DNA from: Streptomyces spongiae
GTDB taxonomy: Bacteria > Actinomycetota > Actinomycetes > Streptomycetales > Streptomycetaceae
Assembly: GCF_009377185.1 (NCBI RefSeq)
Contig: NZ_VJZC01000045.1
Coordinates: forward strand, 1 to 34,312
Direction of reading: 5' to 3'
DNA: 34,312 nucleotides
How positions within the stretch are numbered: position 1 is the first letter of the stretch; every line of letters starts with the position of its first letter. This document shows positions 1-8,155 of the stretch, one piece after another. The position numbers and the translations under genes are program-made. The notes below the pieces were generated by a model, which had not been told where the DNA came from, ran no database searches, and was given only the letters and a program-made list of their open reading frames with translations.

Positions 1-204
1 CCGCCCGGCACCCCCGCCCGTATCCACCAGCACCTCGACATCGGCCAGGGCGAGGTCGACTTCGACGAACTCTTCCGCGAGCTCCGCGCGAACGACTTCG
101 ACGGCACCCTGACCGCCTGCGTCTTCGCCTGGGAGGAACGAGCCAAGGAATCCTCCGCGTTCATGCGGAAGAAGATCGACGAATACCTGGCCGCGCGCCC
201 CTGA
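1..204 (+). CDS. Sugar phosphate isomerase/epimerase, C-terminal fragment
   Basis: The open frame enters from the left edge and gives 67 residues before TGA at 202-204. The piece contains [11 protein letters not shown], which resembles the last metal-ligand strand and following helix of AP-endonuclease-2-like TIM-barrel sugar isomerases (IolE/IolI type), and it ends in a charged helix ([14 protein letters not shown]). Family members are usually 270-330 residues, so most of the protein lies upstream. It sits 71 bases before a Gfo/Idh/MocA dehydrogenase on the same strand, the usual company of this family in inositol and unusual-sugar catabolism. The substrate cannot be inferred from this fragment. 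Confidence 0.75.
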   Translation, partial: PPGTPARIHQHLDIGQGEVDFDELFRELRANDFDGTLTACVFAWEERAKESSAFMRKKIDEYLAARP

Positions 205-275
205 CGGCACCCCGGGGGCCCGCCACCCCTCTCATCTCGCGTCTCTCATCTCTCATCACTTCGAAAGGCACCGCC

Positions 276-1472
276 ATGACCACGTCCGCCAAACCCCTCT
301 CCGTCGCGGTGATCGGAGCGGGCATGGCCGGCCGCAGCCATGCCGCCGGATACCGCAACGTCAACACGGTCTTCGGCACCGGCCTGCCGCCGGTCCGCCT
401 CGCCGCGATCGCCGACGCCAACGTCGCGCTCGGGGAGGACGCCGCGCGCCGCTACGGGTTCGAGAAGGCGCTGCCGAGCTGGGAGGCCGTCGTCGAGGAC
501 CCCACGATCGACGCCGTCAGCATCGTCGTCGGCAACGCCTTGCACCGGCCCATCGCTCAGGCGCTGGTCGCGGCGGGCAAGCATGTGCTGTGTGAGAAGC
601 CGCTGGCCGGATCGCTCGAGGACGCCCGTGCCATGGCCGAGTTGGAGAGCACCGCCGAGGTCGTGACCGCCGTCGGCTACACCTTCCGCCGTTCCCCCGG
701 CATCGCCGCGATCCGCGACCACGTCCAGCGGGGCGAGCTGGGTGACCTCTCGCTGTTCAGCGGCCGGTACTGGTGCGACTACGCGACCGACCCGAACGGG
801 CCGCTGACCTGGCGGTTCAAGGGCGGCCCGGGCTCCGGTGCCCTCGGGGACGTCGGCTCGCACGTCATCGACGCCGCCGAGTACGTCGCCGGGCCCATCG
901 TCTCCGTCTCCGGTGCCTCGCTGTCGACGCAGATCCCCAAGCGGCCCCTGCCGCTCGGCGCGGTCGTCGGGCACAACGCCGCTCCGGTCTCCGACGAGTT
1001 CGGCGAGGTCGAGAACGAGGACACCGCGTCCTTCACCGCTCGCTTCGAGTCCGGGCTCGTGGGCACCTTCTCGGTGACCCGCACCGGCTTCGGCCTGCCC
1101 AACGGGCTCGCCTTCGACATCCTGGGCCTGGGCGGCCGGGCCGCGTTCGACCAGCACCGGCCCGCCGAGTACCTCTTCGACGACGCCCAGCCCGACGCCC
1201 GTACGCGTGGCGCCCGTCAGATCATCGCCGGCCCGAACCTGCCGTACTTCGCGGGCGGGGTCCCGATGGAGGCGCCGGGTGTGGGCGCCAGCAACGGCGA
1301 CAACTTCACCTACCAGGCCCGTGCCTTCCTCGACCAGGTCGCGGGCGTCGCCGAGCCGATTCCGGCCTGCGCCACCTTCGCCGACGCGCTGCGGACCATG
1401 GAGATCATCCAGGCCGTCGTCGCCTCCTCCCGGGCCGACGGCGCCGCCGTCACCGTTCCGCCCGCCGCCTGA
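276..1472 (+). CDS. Gfo/Idh/MocA family NAD(P)-dependent oxidoreductase
   Basis: 398 residues, the normal length for this family, which oxidises or reduces a sugar or cyclitol hydroxyl with NAD(P). The N-terminal Rossmann fold shows GAGMAG at residues 14-19. The cofactor/catalytic lysine motif EKP is at 107-109 (K108). The second-domain signature D-x-G-x-H-x-x-D is intact (D192, G194, H196, D199). The ATG start follows a purine-rich site (GAAAGG, about 265-270). The gene lies between two TIM-barrel isomerases on the same strand, 25 bases from the downstream one, so co-transcription is likely. A role such as scyllo-inositol or other rare sugar dehydrogenation is inferred from this setting only. 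Confidence 0.9.
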   Translation: MTTSAKPLSVAVIGAGMAGRSHAAGYRNVNTVFGTGLPPVRLAAIADANVALGEDAARRYGFEKALPSWEAVVEDPTIDAVSIVVGNALHRPIAQALVAAGKHVLCEKPLAGSLEDARAMAELESTAEVVTAVGYTFRRSPGIAAIRDHVQRGELGDLSLFSGRYWCDYATDPNGPLTWRFKGGPGSGALGDVGSHVIDAAEYVAGPIVSVSGASLSTQIPKRPLPLGAVVGHNAAPVSDEFGEVENEDTASFTARFESGLVGTFSVTRTGFGLPNGLAFDILGLGGRAAFDQHRPAEYLFDDAQPDARTRGARQIIAGPNLPYFAGGVPMEAPGVGASNGDNFTYQARAFLDQVAGVAEPIPACATFADALRTMEIIQAVVASSRADGAAVTVPPAA

Positions 1473-1497
1473 CCACCCGTACAGAAGGAACCGACAC

Positions 1498-2496
1498 ATG
1501 GCTCTCAAGCTCGGCGCCTACACCGCCTGCCTGCACGACCGCACGCTGACCGAAGCGCTCGACATCCTCAAGGAGAACGGTCTGACCTCCGTGGAGGTCA
1601 ACACCGGTGGCTTCATCCCCTCTCCGCACTGCCCGGTCGACCTGCTGCTGTCCTCGGCCACGGCGCGCGCGGAGTACCTGGCGACCTTCGCCGACCGCGG
1701 GATGGAGCTGACCGGCCTCAACTGCAACGGCAACCCGCTCAACCCGCTCCCGGGAGTCGGCCCGAAGCACGCCGACGACCTGCGCCGCACCATCCGCCTC
1801 GCCGGCCTGCTCGGTGTGAAGCACGTCGTCACCATGTCCGGCACACCGGGTTCCGACCCGGACGCCAAGTACCCCTCCTGGGTCGTGAACCCGTGGGACG
1901 GCGTCTACATGGACGTCCTGGACTACCAGTGGGGCGTGGCCGTCGAGTTCTGGAAGGAGATCGACGCCCTGGCCCGGGAGAACGACGTCCGGGTCGCCAT
2001 CGAGATGCACCCGCACAACGTCGTGTTCTCGCCGGTGACTTTGAAGCGGCTGGTCGACGAGGGGGGCCTGACGAACGTCGGTGCCGAGATGGACCCCTCC
2101 CACCTGATGTGGCAGGGCATGGACATCGTCGCCTCCATCAAGTGGCTGGGCCCGCTGGTGTTCCACGCGGCCGCCAAGGACGCGACGCTCTGCCCGGGCG
2201 CCGACATCCGCGGCGTACTGGACACGTCGTTCACCCGCGTACCGGCCGACGCGCCCGGCAAGGTGCCCACCGGCTACGGGTTCTGGTGCAACGCCTGGCC
2301 GGAGAACCCCGCGTGGAAGTTCGTCGCCGTCGGCCTCGGCAACGACGTCCCCTTCTGGACCGAGTTCCTGCGCGCCCTCGCGGAGATCGACCCGGACATG
2401 GCGGTGAACATCGAGCACGAGGACGCCGCCTACTCCCAGACCGAGGGACTCGCCCTGGCCGCCAAGAACCTGAACAGCGCCGCGGCCGCCCTGTAG
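1498..2496 (+). CDS. Sugar phosphate isomerase/epimerase (TIM barrel)
   Basis: 332 residues from the ATG at 1498, preceded by an AGAAGGAA ribosome site. The fold is the AP-endonuclease-2-like TIM barrel. The expected divalent-metal ligands are visible: E169 in AIEMHPHN, D199 and H202 in EMDPSH, H223 in VFHAAAKD and E306 in NIEHED. Such enzymes epimerise or isomerise ketoses, or dehydrate inosose, in the cytoplasm. It is the last gene of the left operon and is followed by a strong hairpin. The exact substrate is unknown. Confidence 0.88.
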   Translation: MALKLGAYTACLHDRTLTEALDILKENGLTSVEVNTGGFIPSPHCPVDLLLSSATARAEYLATFADRGMELTGLNCNGNPLNPLPGVGPKHADDLRRTIRLAGLLGVKHVVTMSGTPGSDPDAKYPSWVVNPWDGVYMDVLDYQWGVAVEFWKEIDALARENDVRVAIEMHPHNVVFSPVTLKRLVDEGGLTNVGAEMDPSHLMWQGMDIVASIKWLGPLVFHAAAKDATLCPGADIRGVLDTSFTRVPADAPGKVPTGYGFWCNAWPENPAWKFVAVGLGNDVPFWTEFLRALAEIDPDMAVNIEHEDAAYSQTEGLALAAKNLNSAAAAL

Positions 2497-2502
2497 TCGA
2501 CC

Positions 2503-2526
2503 CGCGCCACACGGCTTCGCGCCACA
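2503..2526 (+). repeat. Imperfect direct repeat just after a stop codon
   Basis: The nine bases CGCGCCACA occur at 2503-2511 and again at 2518-2526, a 15-base period, starting seven bases after the TAG stop of the isomerase gene. The second copy runs into the terminator stem. This is the weakest of several stop-proximal repeats in the window. Confidence 0.5.
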
Positions 2527-2561
2527 TGGCCCCGCGCCCGGCGACCGGGCGCGGGGCCATG
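2525..2561. terminator. Strong bidirectional hairpin terminator
   Basis: The arms ATGGCCCCGCGCCCGG (2526-2541) and CCGGGCGCGGGGCCAT (2545-2560) are perfectly complementary around a three-base loop, and one more C-G pair extends the stem to 17 pairs. It lies between the convergent isomerase gene (stop at 2496) and the dicarboxylate transporter gene (stop at 2565), so it can end transcription from both sides. There is no T-run, as is usual in Streptomyces. Confidence 0.88.
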
Positions 2562-2564
2562 GGT

Positions 2565-3929
2565 TTACGGTCGGGCTTCCTCCGTCCGGGTCTCCCCGGA
2601 ATCCTGGGTACGCGGGTCGCCTTCCTCGGGTACGAAGGCGATGTCACCGCCGAGAACCTTCTTGGCGCGCACCATGTCCAGGGCACCCTCCCAGCGGGAG
2701 ACCGCGAAGACCGCGACGCAGTTGCCGAGCAGGTTCGTGGCGACGCGCATCGAGTCCATGATGCGGTCCACGCCGAGCAGCAGGGCGACGGCTCCCGCCG
2801 GAATGACTCCGAGGGCGGCGGCGGTGGCGGACAGCGCGAGGAAGGCGGATCCGGGCACACCCGCCATGCCCTTGCTGGTCAGCATGAGCATCAGGACCAC
2901 GCTGACCTGCTGGCCCAGGCTGAGGTCCACGCCGACCGCCTGGGCGATGAACAGCGTGGCGATGGAGAGGTAGATGGAGGCGCCGTCGAGGTTGAAGGAG
3001 TAGCCGGTGGGCAGCACGAGACCCACGGCGTCGTCGCGGCAGCCGGCCTGGCGCAGCTTCTGCATCATGCGCGGCATGACGCTCTCGCTGGAGGCCGTGC
3101 CCAGCGCGAGCAGCATCTCCTCACGCGTGTAGCGCACGAACTTCCACAGGCTCAGTCCGGTGACCGCCTTGAGGGCGACGGCGAGCAGGGCGAGGAACAG
3201 GAGCGCCACCCCGTAGCAGACGGCTATCAGCTTGCCGTAGGTCGACATCACGCCGAGCCCGTACTCGCCGACCAGGTGGGCGGTGGCGCCGAACACCGCG
3301 AGGGGCGCCAGCCGCATGATGTAGCCGACGACGGTGAAGACGATGTCCTGGACCTGTTCGACGGCGGGCAGGATCGCGGGCACCTTCGTGTGCCCCAGGT
3401 GCAGCAGCGCGGCGCCGACCAGGCAGGCGAGGACCAGCACCTGGAGCAGCGCGTTCTCGGCGAACGCGCCGACCGCGCTCTCGGGAAGCGAGTGGAGGAC
3501 GAACTCGCTCGTCGAGGGCAGTTCGCCGCCGCCGGTCTTGGCGTTCACGGCGGCCGAGTCGAGCTTCGCGGGGTCCACGTTCATACCGACGCCCGGCTGG
3601 AACAGGTTTCCGGCGAAGAGCCCGATGAGCAGCGCGAAGGTTGTCGCGACCTCGAACCAGATCAGGGCTTTCAGGCCGATTCGCCCGAATGCCCTCAGGT
3701 TTCCGGCCTTGGCGATTCCGGTCACGACGACGCAGAACACCAGCGGTGCGATGAGCGCCTTGATGAGCCGTATGAAGCCGTCACCGAGCGGTTGAACGGC
3801 TGTGCCCACATCGGGCCACAGTCGTCCGACCGCGACTCCGAGGACGAGCGCGCAGGTGACCTGCACGAACAGCGACGTGCGCAGCAGACGTGCGACACGT
3901 CGGACAGGGGATGGTACGGATGGCGACAC
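2565..3929 (-). CDS. dctA: C4-dicarboxylate:cation symporter, DctA/SDF family
   Basis: About 454 residues of a multi-spanning dicarboxylate/amino acid:cation symporter (SDF) protein. The hallmarks are present: the serine-rich hairpin 1 (ASSESVMPRM, near 280-288), the helix-7 motif FNLDGAS (near 312-318), hairpin 2 (TSKGMAGVPGSAF, near 351-363) and the helix-8 motif DRIMDSMRVATNLLGN (near 388-403). These proteins import succinate, fumarate or malate with protons or sodium ions. Two in-frame GTG codons compete as starts, at 3935 and 3929. I choose 3929 because AGGAGG is then about seven bases upstream; for 3935 it would be almost adjacent. Glutamate transport by a GltP-like relative is less likely but possible. 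The sugar importer upstream is on the same strand, but a 149-base gap suggests a separate promoter. Confidence 0.9.
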   Translation of the reverse strand: MSPSVPSPVRRVARLLRTSLFVQVTCALVLGVAVGRLWPDVGTAVQPLGDGFIRLIKALIAPLVFCVVVTGIAKAGNLRAFGRIGLKALIWFEVATTFALLIGLFAGNLFQPGVGMNVDPAKLDSAAVNAKTGGGELPSTSEFVLHSLPESAVGAFAENALLQVLVLACLVGAALLHLGHTKVPAILPAVEQVQDIVFTVVGYIMRLAPLAVFGATAHLVGEYGLGVMSTYGKLIAVCYGVALLFLALLAVALKAVTGLSLWKFVRYTREEMLLALGTASSESVMPRMMQKLRQAGCRDDAVGLVLPTGYSFNLDGASIYLSIATLFIAQAVGVDLSLGQQVSVVLMLMLTSKGMAGVPGSAFLALSATAAALGVIPAGAVALLLGVDRIMDSMRVATNLLGNCVAVFAVSRWEGALDMVRAKKVLGGDIAFVPEEGDPRTQDSGETRTEEARP

Positions 3930-3958
3930 TGGCACCCCTCCTAGCGACTTCTACGATG

Positions 3959-4061
3959 CGGAAACTCACTTCCGAATCGCGTATGGCGTCACTATGGCCC
4001 AGGAGTCGGTCCGGCAGAAGACAAGAGGCACGCCGCGAGCAAATCTTGGATCTTCATCCAA
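3959..4061. promoter_or_regulatory. Leader region of dctA with two small inverted repeats
   Basis: The gap between dctA and the sugar permease gene holds two short inverted repeats. CGGAA/TTCCG with a six-base spacer lies at 3959-3974, in the probable dctA leader. TTGGAT/ATCCAA with a four-base spacer lies at 4046-4061, 17 bases beyond the permease stop. Either could be a protein site, and the second could be a weak terminator for the importer operon. No convincing -35/-10 pair was identified. Confidence 0.3.
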
Positions 4062-4077
4062 ACGAAGTCGTTCCGCT

Positions 4078-5358
4078 TCAGGCGCGGCCGTGTGCTTCCT
4101 GGGAGCGTCGGGCGAAGGAGTCGATGACCACCGCGGCGAACAGGACCCCACCAGTGATCATGAACTGGACGGCAACAGGGGTGTCCGTGATCGCCATGCC
4201 CGAGGCGACCGATTCGATGACCAGCATGCCGAGGACCGCGGACCATGTGGTGCCGCGCCCGCCGAACAGACTGGTGCCGCCGATGACGGCCGCCGCGATG
4301 GCGTTCAGCAACAGGACGCCCGAGCCCGAGGCCTGGCTCACCGAGGTGATCCGGGAGGCGAGGAACAGGCCGCCGATCGCCGCCATCGTGCCCGAGACGG
4401 CGAGGACCGCGGTCTGCACGCGGATCACCCCGAGGCTGGCGCGGCGGGCCGCCTCGACACCGCCGCCGAGTGCGTAGACCTGCCGTCCGTAGTGCGTGCG
4501 GCGGAGGACGATGTCCAGGCCGGCCACCACGACGAGGAAGATCAGGAAGGCCAGTGGCAGCCCCTGGAACCGGTTCAGCACGAACGCGGCGGCGAACGCG
4601 ACCACCGCGAGCACTCCCGTGCGCATCCCGATCTCGACAAGCGAGCGGTGCGGCATGCCGATCGCCTTACGGCGTTGCCTGTCACGGTAGGACGCGAGGA
4701 AGACCAGACCCGCGCCGATCGCCGCCACACCGTAGGCGGCGCTGTCGTGGGTGAAGTAGTAGCTGGTCAGATCGGCCACGAGACCGTTCTCGTCGAGATT
4801 GATGGTGCCACTGGTGCCGAGGATGTAGAGCATGAGGCCGTTCCAGGTCAGCAGCCCCGCGAGGGTGACGACGAACGCGGGCACGCGCGTTCTCGCGAAG
4901 GAGAAGCCCTGGATGGCTCCCACGGCGGTGCCCGTGAGCACCGCGATGATGAGCGCGAGCCATTCCGGCACGCCGCTGTTCACGTTCAGCACGGCGAACA
5001 CGGCGGCGGCGAGACCACTGACCGAGCCGACCGACAGGTCGAGCTGGCCGATGAGCAGCACGAAGACGATGCCGACCGCGATCAGTCCCGTACCGACGAT
5101 GTCGACGCTGAGATTGGAGAGGTTCCGCGGCGAGAGGAAGTTCTCGTTGAGGGACTGGAAGACGATCCAGACCGCGACGAGGACCACGACGACCGGGAGC
5201 GAGCCCAGTTCGCCGAGGCCCAGCCTGACCCGGAAGGCGGTGGCCCGGCTCTCCAGGGCGTCGGTGACGCGCCGCCCGCGGTGCGGCGGGCGGGTCCCCT
5301 TGGTGGAAGTGTCGGGGTCGTCCCGGGATTCGTCCGCCGTTCTGCGTCTGTCGTTCAC
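4078..5358 (-). CDS. Sugar ABC transporter permease, XylH-like
   Basis: About 426 residues with roughly ten hydrophobic segments, matching the BPD_transp_2 permeases that carry xylose, ribose and related monosaccharides. Family-type stretches include SVGSVSGLAAAVFAVL and the late loop AAVIGGTSLFGGRGT. Two adjacent GTG codons (5361 and 5358) follow GGAGGAGG; 5358 gives a GTGA overlap with the stop of the ATPase gene, so translation is coupled. The cytoplasmic N-terminus has about 45 polar residues (MVNDRRRTADESRDD). With the ATPase and binding protein it makes a complete importer. Xylose is the best guess from the overall set, not proven. Confidence 0.88.
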   Translation of the reverse strand: MNDRRRTADESRDDPDTSTKGTRPPHRGRRVTDALESRATAFRVRLGLGELGSLPVVVVLVAVWIVFQSLNENFLSPRNLSNLSVDIVGTGLIAVGIVFVLLIGQLDLSVGSVSGLAAAVFAVLNVNSGVPEWLALIIAVLTGTAVGAIQGFSFARTRVPAFVVTLAGLLTWNGLMLYILGTSGTINLDENGLVADLTSYYFTHDSAAYGVAAIGAGLVFLASYRDRQRRKAIGMPHRSLVEIGMRTGVLAVVAFAAAFVLNRFQGLPLAFLIFLVVVAGLDIVLRRTHYGRQVYALGGGVEAARRASLGVIRVQTAVLAVSGTMAAIGGLFLASRITSVSQASGSGVLLLNAIAAAVIGGTSLFGGRGTTWSAVLGMLVIESVASGMAITDTPVAVQFMITGGVLFAAVVIDSFARRSQEAHGRA

Positions 5359-6128
5359 CACTCCTCCTCCCGGGATGCCATACGGCGGGGCACGTTCTCC
5401 GCGGCACCGGTGATGGAGGAAATGATCTGCTCCTGGGACACGGTGTTCACGTCGAAGAACCCGTTGTTGCGGCCGAGCCGCAGCACGGCGGCTCGGTCCG
5501 CGAGGGCCTTGACGTCACCCATGTTGTGGCTGATCAGCAGCACAGCCAGGCCCCGGTCGCGCAGCCGGTCGACGAGGTCCAGGACCTCGTTGGTCTGCCG
5601 GATACCCAGAGATGCGGTCGGTTCGTCCAGAAGGAGTACCCGCGGGTCGCCGAGGAGCGAGCGGGCGATGGCGACCGTCTGCCGCTGACCGCTGGACAGT
5701 GAGACGACCGGGGCCCGCAGATCGGGCACGCCCGTCGCCAGGTGCTCCAGCAGCTCCCGGGTGCGGCGCTCCATCTCCACCTCGTCCAGGAACCCGAACC
5801 TGCGGATCTCCCGGCCGAGGAACAGATTGCCGACGACATCGAGGTTCCCGCACAGCGCGAGGTCCTGGTAGACAGTGGCGATGCCGAGGTCCCGGGCGTC
5901 GTGGGGGCGCCTGATCTGCACGTTCCGGCCTTCCCACTCGATGACGCCCTTGTCTGCGGGGGCGACGCCCGAGATGACCTTCACCAGGGTGGACTTCCCG
6001 GCCCCGTTGTCGCCCAGAAGCGCGACGACCTGACCGGCACGCACCTCCAGTTCGATGTCCTCGAGCACCTGAAGGACGCCGTAACGCTTGCACACGCCAC
6101 GCAGCGCCAGCAGGGGTGGAGCGGGCAC
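5355..6128 (-). CDS. Sugar ABC transporter ATP-binding protein, XylG-like, single domain
   Basis: 257 residues with one complete nucleotide-binding domain: Walker A GDNGAGKST (39-47), Q-loop Q88, signature SLSSGQ (143-148), Walker B LLLDEP with D168/E169, and switch H201. The XylG/RbsA proteins of enteric bacteria are about 500 residues with two such domains in tandem; this one has a single domain, so it presumably works as a homodimer. The GTG start at 6128 follows AAGGAG with good spacing. It lies 57 bases downstream of the binding-protein gene and overlaps the permease gene. Confidence 0.9.
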   Translation of the reverse strand: MPAPPLLALRGVCKRYGVLQVLEDIELEVRAGQVVALLGDNGAGKSTLVKVISGVAPADKGVIEWEGRNVQIRRPHDARDLGIATVYQDLALCGNLDVVGNLFLGREIRRFGFLDEVEMERRTRELLEHLATGVPDLRAPVVSLSSGQRQTVAIARSLLGDPRVLLLDEPTASLGIRQTNEVLDLVDRLRDRGLAVLLISHNMGDVKALADRAAVLRLGRNNGFFDVNTVSQEQIISSITGAAENVPRRMASREEEW

Positions 6129-6185
6129 GCGACCATCTCCTTCTTCCCGACTTCCCGACGCGAGCGCGGCCGATGGGAGACCGGC

Positions 6186-7280
6186 CTACCCGGTGAGTCC
6201 GGCCCTGTCGCAGGCCGCCATCAGTTGCGGGGTGCTGCAGATCTGCCGGACCGTGTACACGCCGTCCTTCAGCAGCGTGTCCTTGATGGTGCCGGCGGTC
6301 ACCGACACCGGGGTGAGCAGGACGGCGGGCACCGTCTTGCCGGTGCTGGCGCGCACCCTGTCCTTTCCGACGGCGTCGAGACTCTCACCGCGGGCCGCGG
6401 CCACGGCCATGGCGGCGCCGGCGGATGCCTCGGGTGCGAAGGGCTTGTAGACCGTCATGTACTGGTCGCCGGCGACGATGCGTCGTACGGCGTCCAGTTC
6501 GGCGTCCTGTCCGGTGACCGGCGGCAGCGGGCTGACCTTGTTCGCCCTGAGCGCGGAGATGCTGCCGGCGGCGAGGCCGTCGTTGGCCGCGTAGACGCCG
6601 TCGATGTTGTCGGCGCCGAGGGCGGAGATCGCTGAGGTCATATTCATGTTCGCGACCTCGGCCCGCCAGCCGGACGTGTCGTACGCCTTGCCGATCTTGA
6701 CCCTGTCGCTCAGCACGGACAGCGCGCCCTTCTTGAAGGCGATCGCGTTGGGGTCGTTGGGGTCGCCGTTCATCATGACGATCTGACCGCCGTCGGCCTT
6801 GTCGCCCATGGCCGTCAGGAGTGCCCGGCCCTGGAGCCTGCCGACCTCCTCGCCGTCGAACGTGACATAGCCCGAGATCGGGCCCTCGGCGAGGCGGTCG
6901 TAGGCGATCACCGGGATGTCCGCCCGCTCCGCCTTCTCGACCGCGGCGCCCAGCGATCTGGCGTCCACGGCCACGAGCACCATCGCGTCGACACCCCTGG
7001 TGATCATGGAGTCCACCTGTTGCTGCTGCGTGGCCACATCACCCTTGGCGTTGGCATGCTCGACCGTGCAGTCGTCGCACAGCTCCTTCATCTCCTTCTC
7101 GATGAGGGGCTTGTCCTGCGTCTCCCAGCGAGCCGTGGTGGCGTCCGGCAACAGCAGACCGATACGCGCGTCGCCGCCCCCGTCGCCGCCGCTGCCCCCG
7201 CCCTGTCCGCAGTCCGCGAGAGCGACGGCGGTCGACACCGCGACGACGGCGACGGCAGCGTCGCGAAGACGGGTCTTCAT
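6186..7280 (-). CDS. Sugar ABC transporter substrate-binding lipoprotein, XylF-like
   Basis: 364 residues from the ATG at 7280, which has an excellent GAGGAGGT site; an open frame continues upstream but has no comparable site. The mature part is a periplasmic-binding-protein type I fold with family blocks MITRGVDAMVLVAVDARS, VIAYDRL and YVTFDGEEVG, closest in style to D-xylose-binding XylF. The signal sequence ends VALADC, making C24 the candidate lipidated cysteine. An aspartate at -1 (D23) is atypical, since Gly, Ala or Ser is usual. It is the first gene of the importer operon and is preceded by a 194-base gap. Confidence 0.88.
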   Translation of the reverse strand: MKTRLRDAAVAVVAVSTAVALADCGQGGGSGGDGGGDARIGLLLPDATTARWETQDKPLIEKEMKELCDDCTVEHANAKGDVATQQQQVDSMITRGVDAMVLVAVDARSLGAAVEKAERADIPVIAYDRLAEGPISGYVTFDGEEVGRLQGRALLTAMGDKADGGQIVMMNGDPNDPNAIAFKKGALSVLSDRVKIGKAYDTSGWRAEVANMNMTSAISALGADNIDGVYAANDGLAAGSISALRANKVSPLPPVTGQDAELDAVRRIVAGDQYMTVYKPFAPEASAGAAMAVAAARGESLDAVGKDRVRASTGKTVPAVLLTPVSVTAGTIKDTLLKDGVYTVRQICSTPQLMAACDRAGLTG

Positions 7281-7454
7281 CTGAGAGACCTCCTCTGTCC
7301 CTTTCGGAGGACGGCAGGACGCCGCGGCGGCGGCAAGGAGGAGCCCCGACAGGAGGGGAGGGCAGACAGCACCGATCCACCGGACGTGGTGTGCCTGGGA
7401 CGTACCGCCCGGGAGTGGCGAGACGGCCACGTGGCAAGTGTGGCACCCGCCGCG

Positions 7455-7478
7455 GTGACCTGCGAACGCACAGGTCAC
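7455..7478. terminator. Hairpin overlapping the response-regulator stop codon
   Basis: GTGACCTG (7455-7462) and CAGGTCAC (7471-7478) are perfect eight-base arms around an eight-base loop. The stop codon of the response-regulator gene (7475-7477) lies inside one arm. It may end the two-component operon, or act as an operator for the sugar-importer promoter that must lie in 7281-7474. No clear -35/-10 was recognised in that gap. Confidence 0.5.
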
Positions 7479-8155
7479 GTTGCCTGGTGGTCCCCCGTCG
7501 GGCTGACGAGTCCCGTCCGGTAGGCGACGATCACGGCCTGTACGCGGTCGCGGAGTCCGAGTTTGGCGAGGATGCGGGCGACGTGGGTCTTGACGGTGGC
7601 CTCGGCCAGATGGAGGTGGCCGGCGAGCTCGGCGTTGCTCAGGCCCTGGGCCAGCAGCTGCAGGACTTCCCGTTCCCGTGGGGTCAGTGCGGCCAGGTCA
7701 CGGTGGATCGCGGTGGCGTGAGGTTCGTGACGGGTGAACCGTTCGACGAGACGGCGGGTGATGGCCGGTGCCAGCAGCGCGTCGCCGAAGCGGACCATGC
7801 GCACGGCGGCGACGAGGTGCTCGGGGGTGATGTCCTTGAGGAGGAAACCGGCGGCTCCGGCGGACAGGGCCGCGTAGACGTACCGGTCGAGGTCGAACGT
7901 GGTCAGGATGATCACGTGGGGTTCGTGGTCCGCTCCGGTCAGTATGCGCCGGGTGGCTTCCAGGCCGTCCAGTTCCGGCATCCGGATGTCCATGAGGATC
8001 ACATCGGGCCGGGTACGCCGGACCGCTTCGATGGCTTCCGTGCCGTTGGTCGCCTCGGCGACCACGTCGATGCCGTCGGCGGTGAGGATCATCCGGAAGC
8101 CGGTGCGGACCAGTGCCTGGTCATCGGCGATCACCACGCGTGGCGATCCGGTCAC
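7475..8155 (-). CDS. NarL/FixJ-type response regulator
   Basis: 226 residues: a receiver domain (1-120) and a LuxR-type helix-turn-helix (about 155-215). Receiver residues are intact: acidic pair D11/D12, phosphoacceptor D56 in ILMDIRMP, T85/T86 and K107 in FLLKD. The DNA-binding part carries LTPREREVLQLLAQGLSNAELA and the recognition helix region EATVKTHVARIL. Its ATG overlaps the kinase stop by four bases, so the pair is translationally coupled. Likely targets are its own operon and the divergent hydrolase gene; a candidate site is described at 9572-9600. Confidence 0.93.
   Translation of the reverse strand: MTGSPRVVIADDQALVRTGFRMILTADGIDVVAEATNGTEAIEAVRRTRPDVILMDIRMPELDGLEATRRILTGADHEPHVIILTTFDLDRYVYAALSAGAAGFLLKDITPEHLVAAVRMVRFGDALLAPAITRRLVERFTRHEPHATAIHRDLAALTPREREVLQLLAQGLSNAELAGHLHLAEATVKTHVARILAKLGLRDRVQAVIVAYRTGLVSPTGDHQAT

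Noticed and set aside
246..1508. Long open frame of 420 codons on the minus strand
   Set aside because: It lies wholly opposite the dehydrogenase, which has all family motifs. The translated sequence is Gly/Arg/Val/Asp-rich without recognisable domains, as expected from high third-position GC.
1893..3944. 683-codon plus-strand open frame
   Set aside because: It is antisense to dctA and out of frame with the isomerase; its His/Gln/Asp/Glu-rich composition is typical of non-coding shadow frames.
4046..4061. TTGGAT/ATCCAA as a defined operator for a dicarboxylate two-component system
   Set aside because: The arms are only six bases, there is a single copy and no dctS/dctR-like genes are nearby; it is kept only as an unspecific inverted repeat.
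3802..5688. 628-codon plus-strand open frame
   Set aside because: It covers the antisense of the permease and ATPase genes, crosses an obvious intergenic gap and has no domain.
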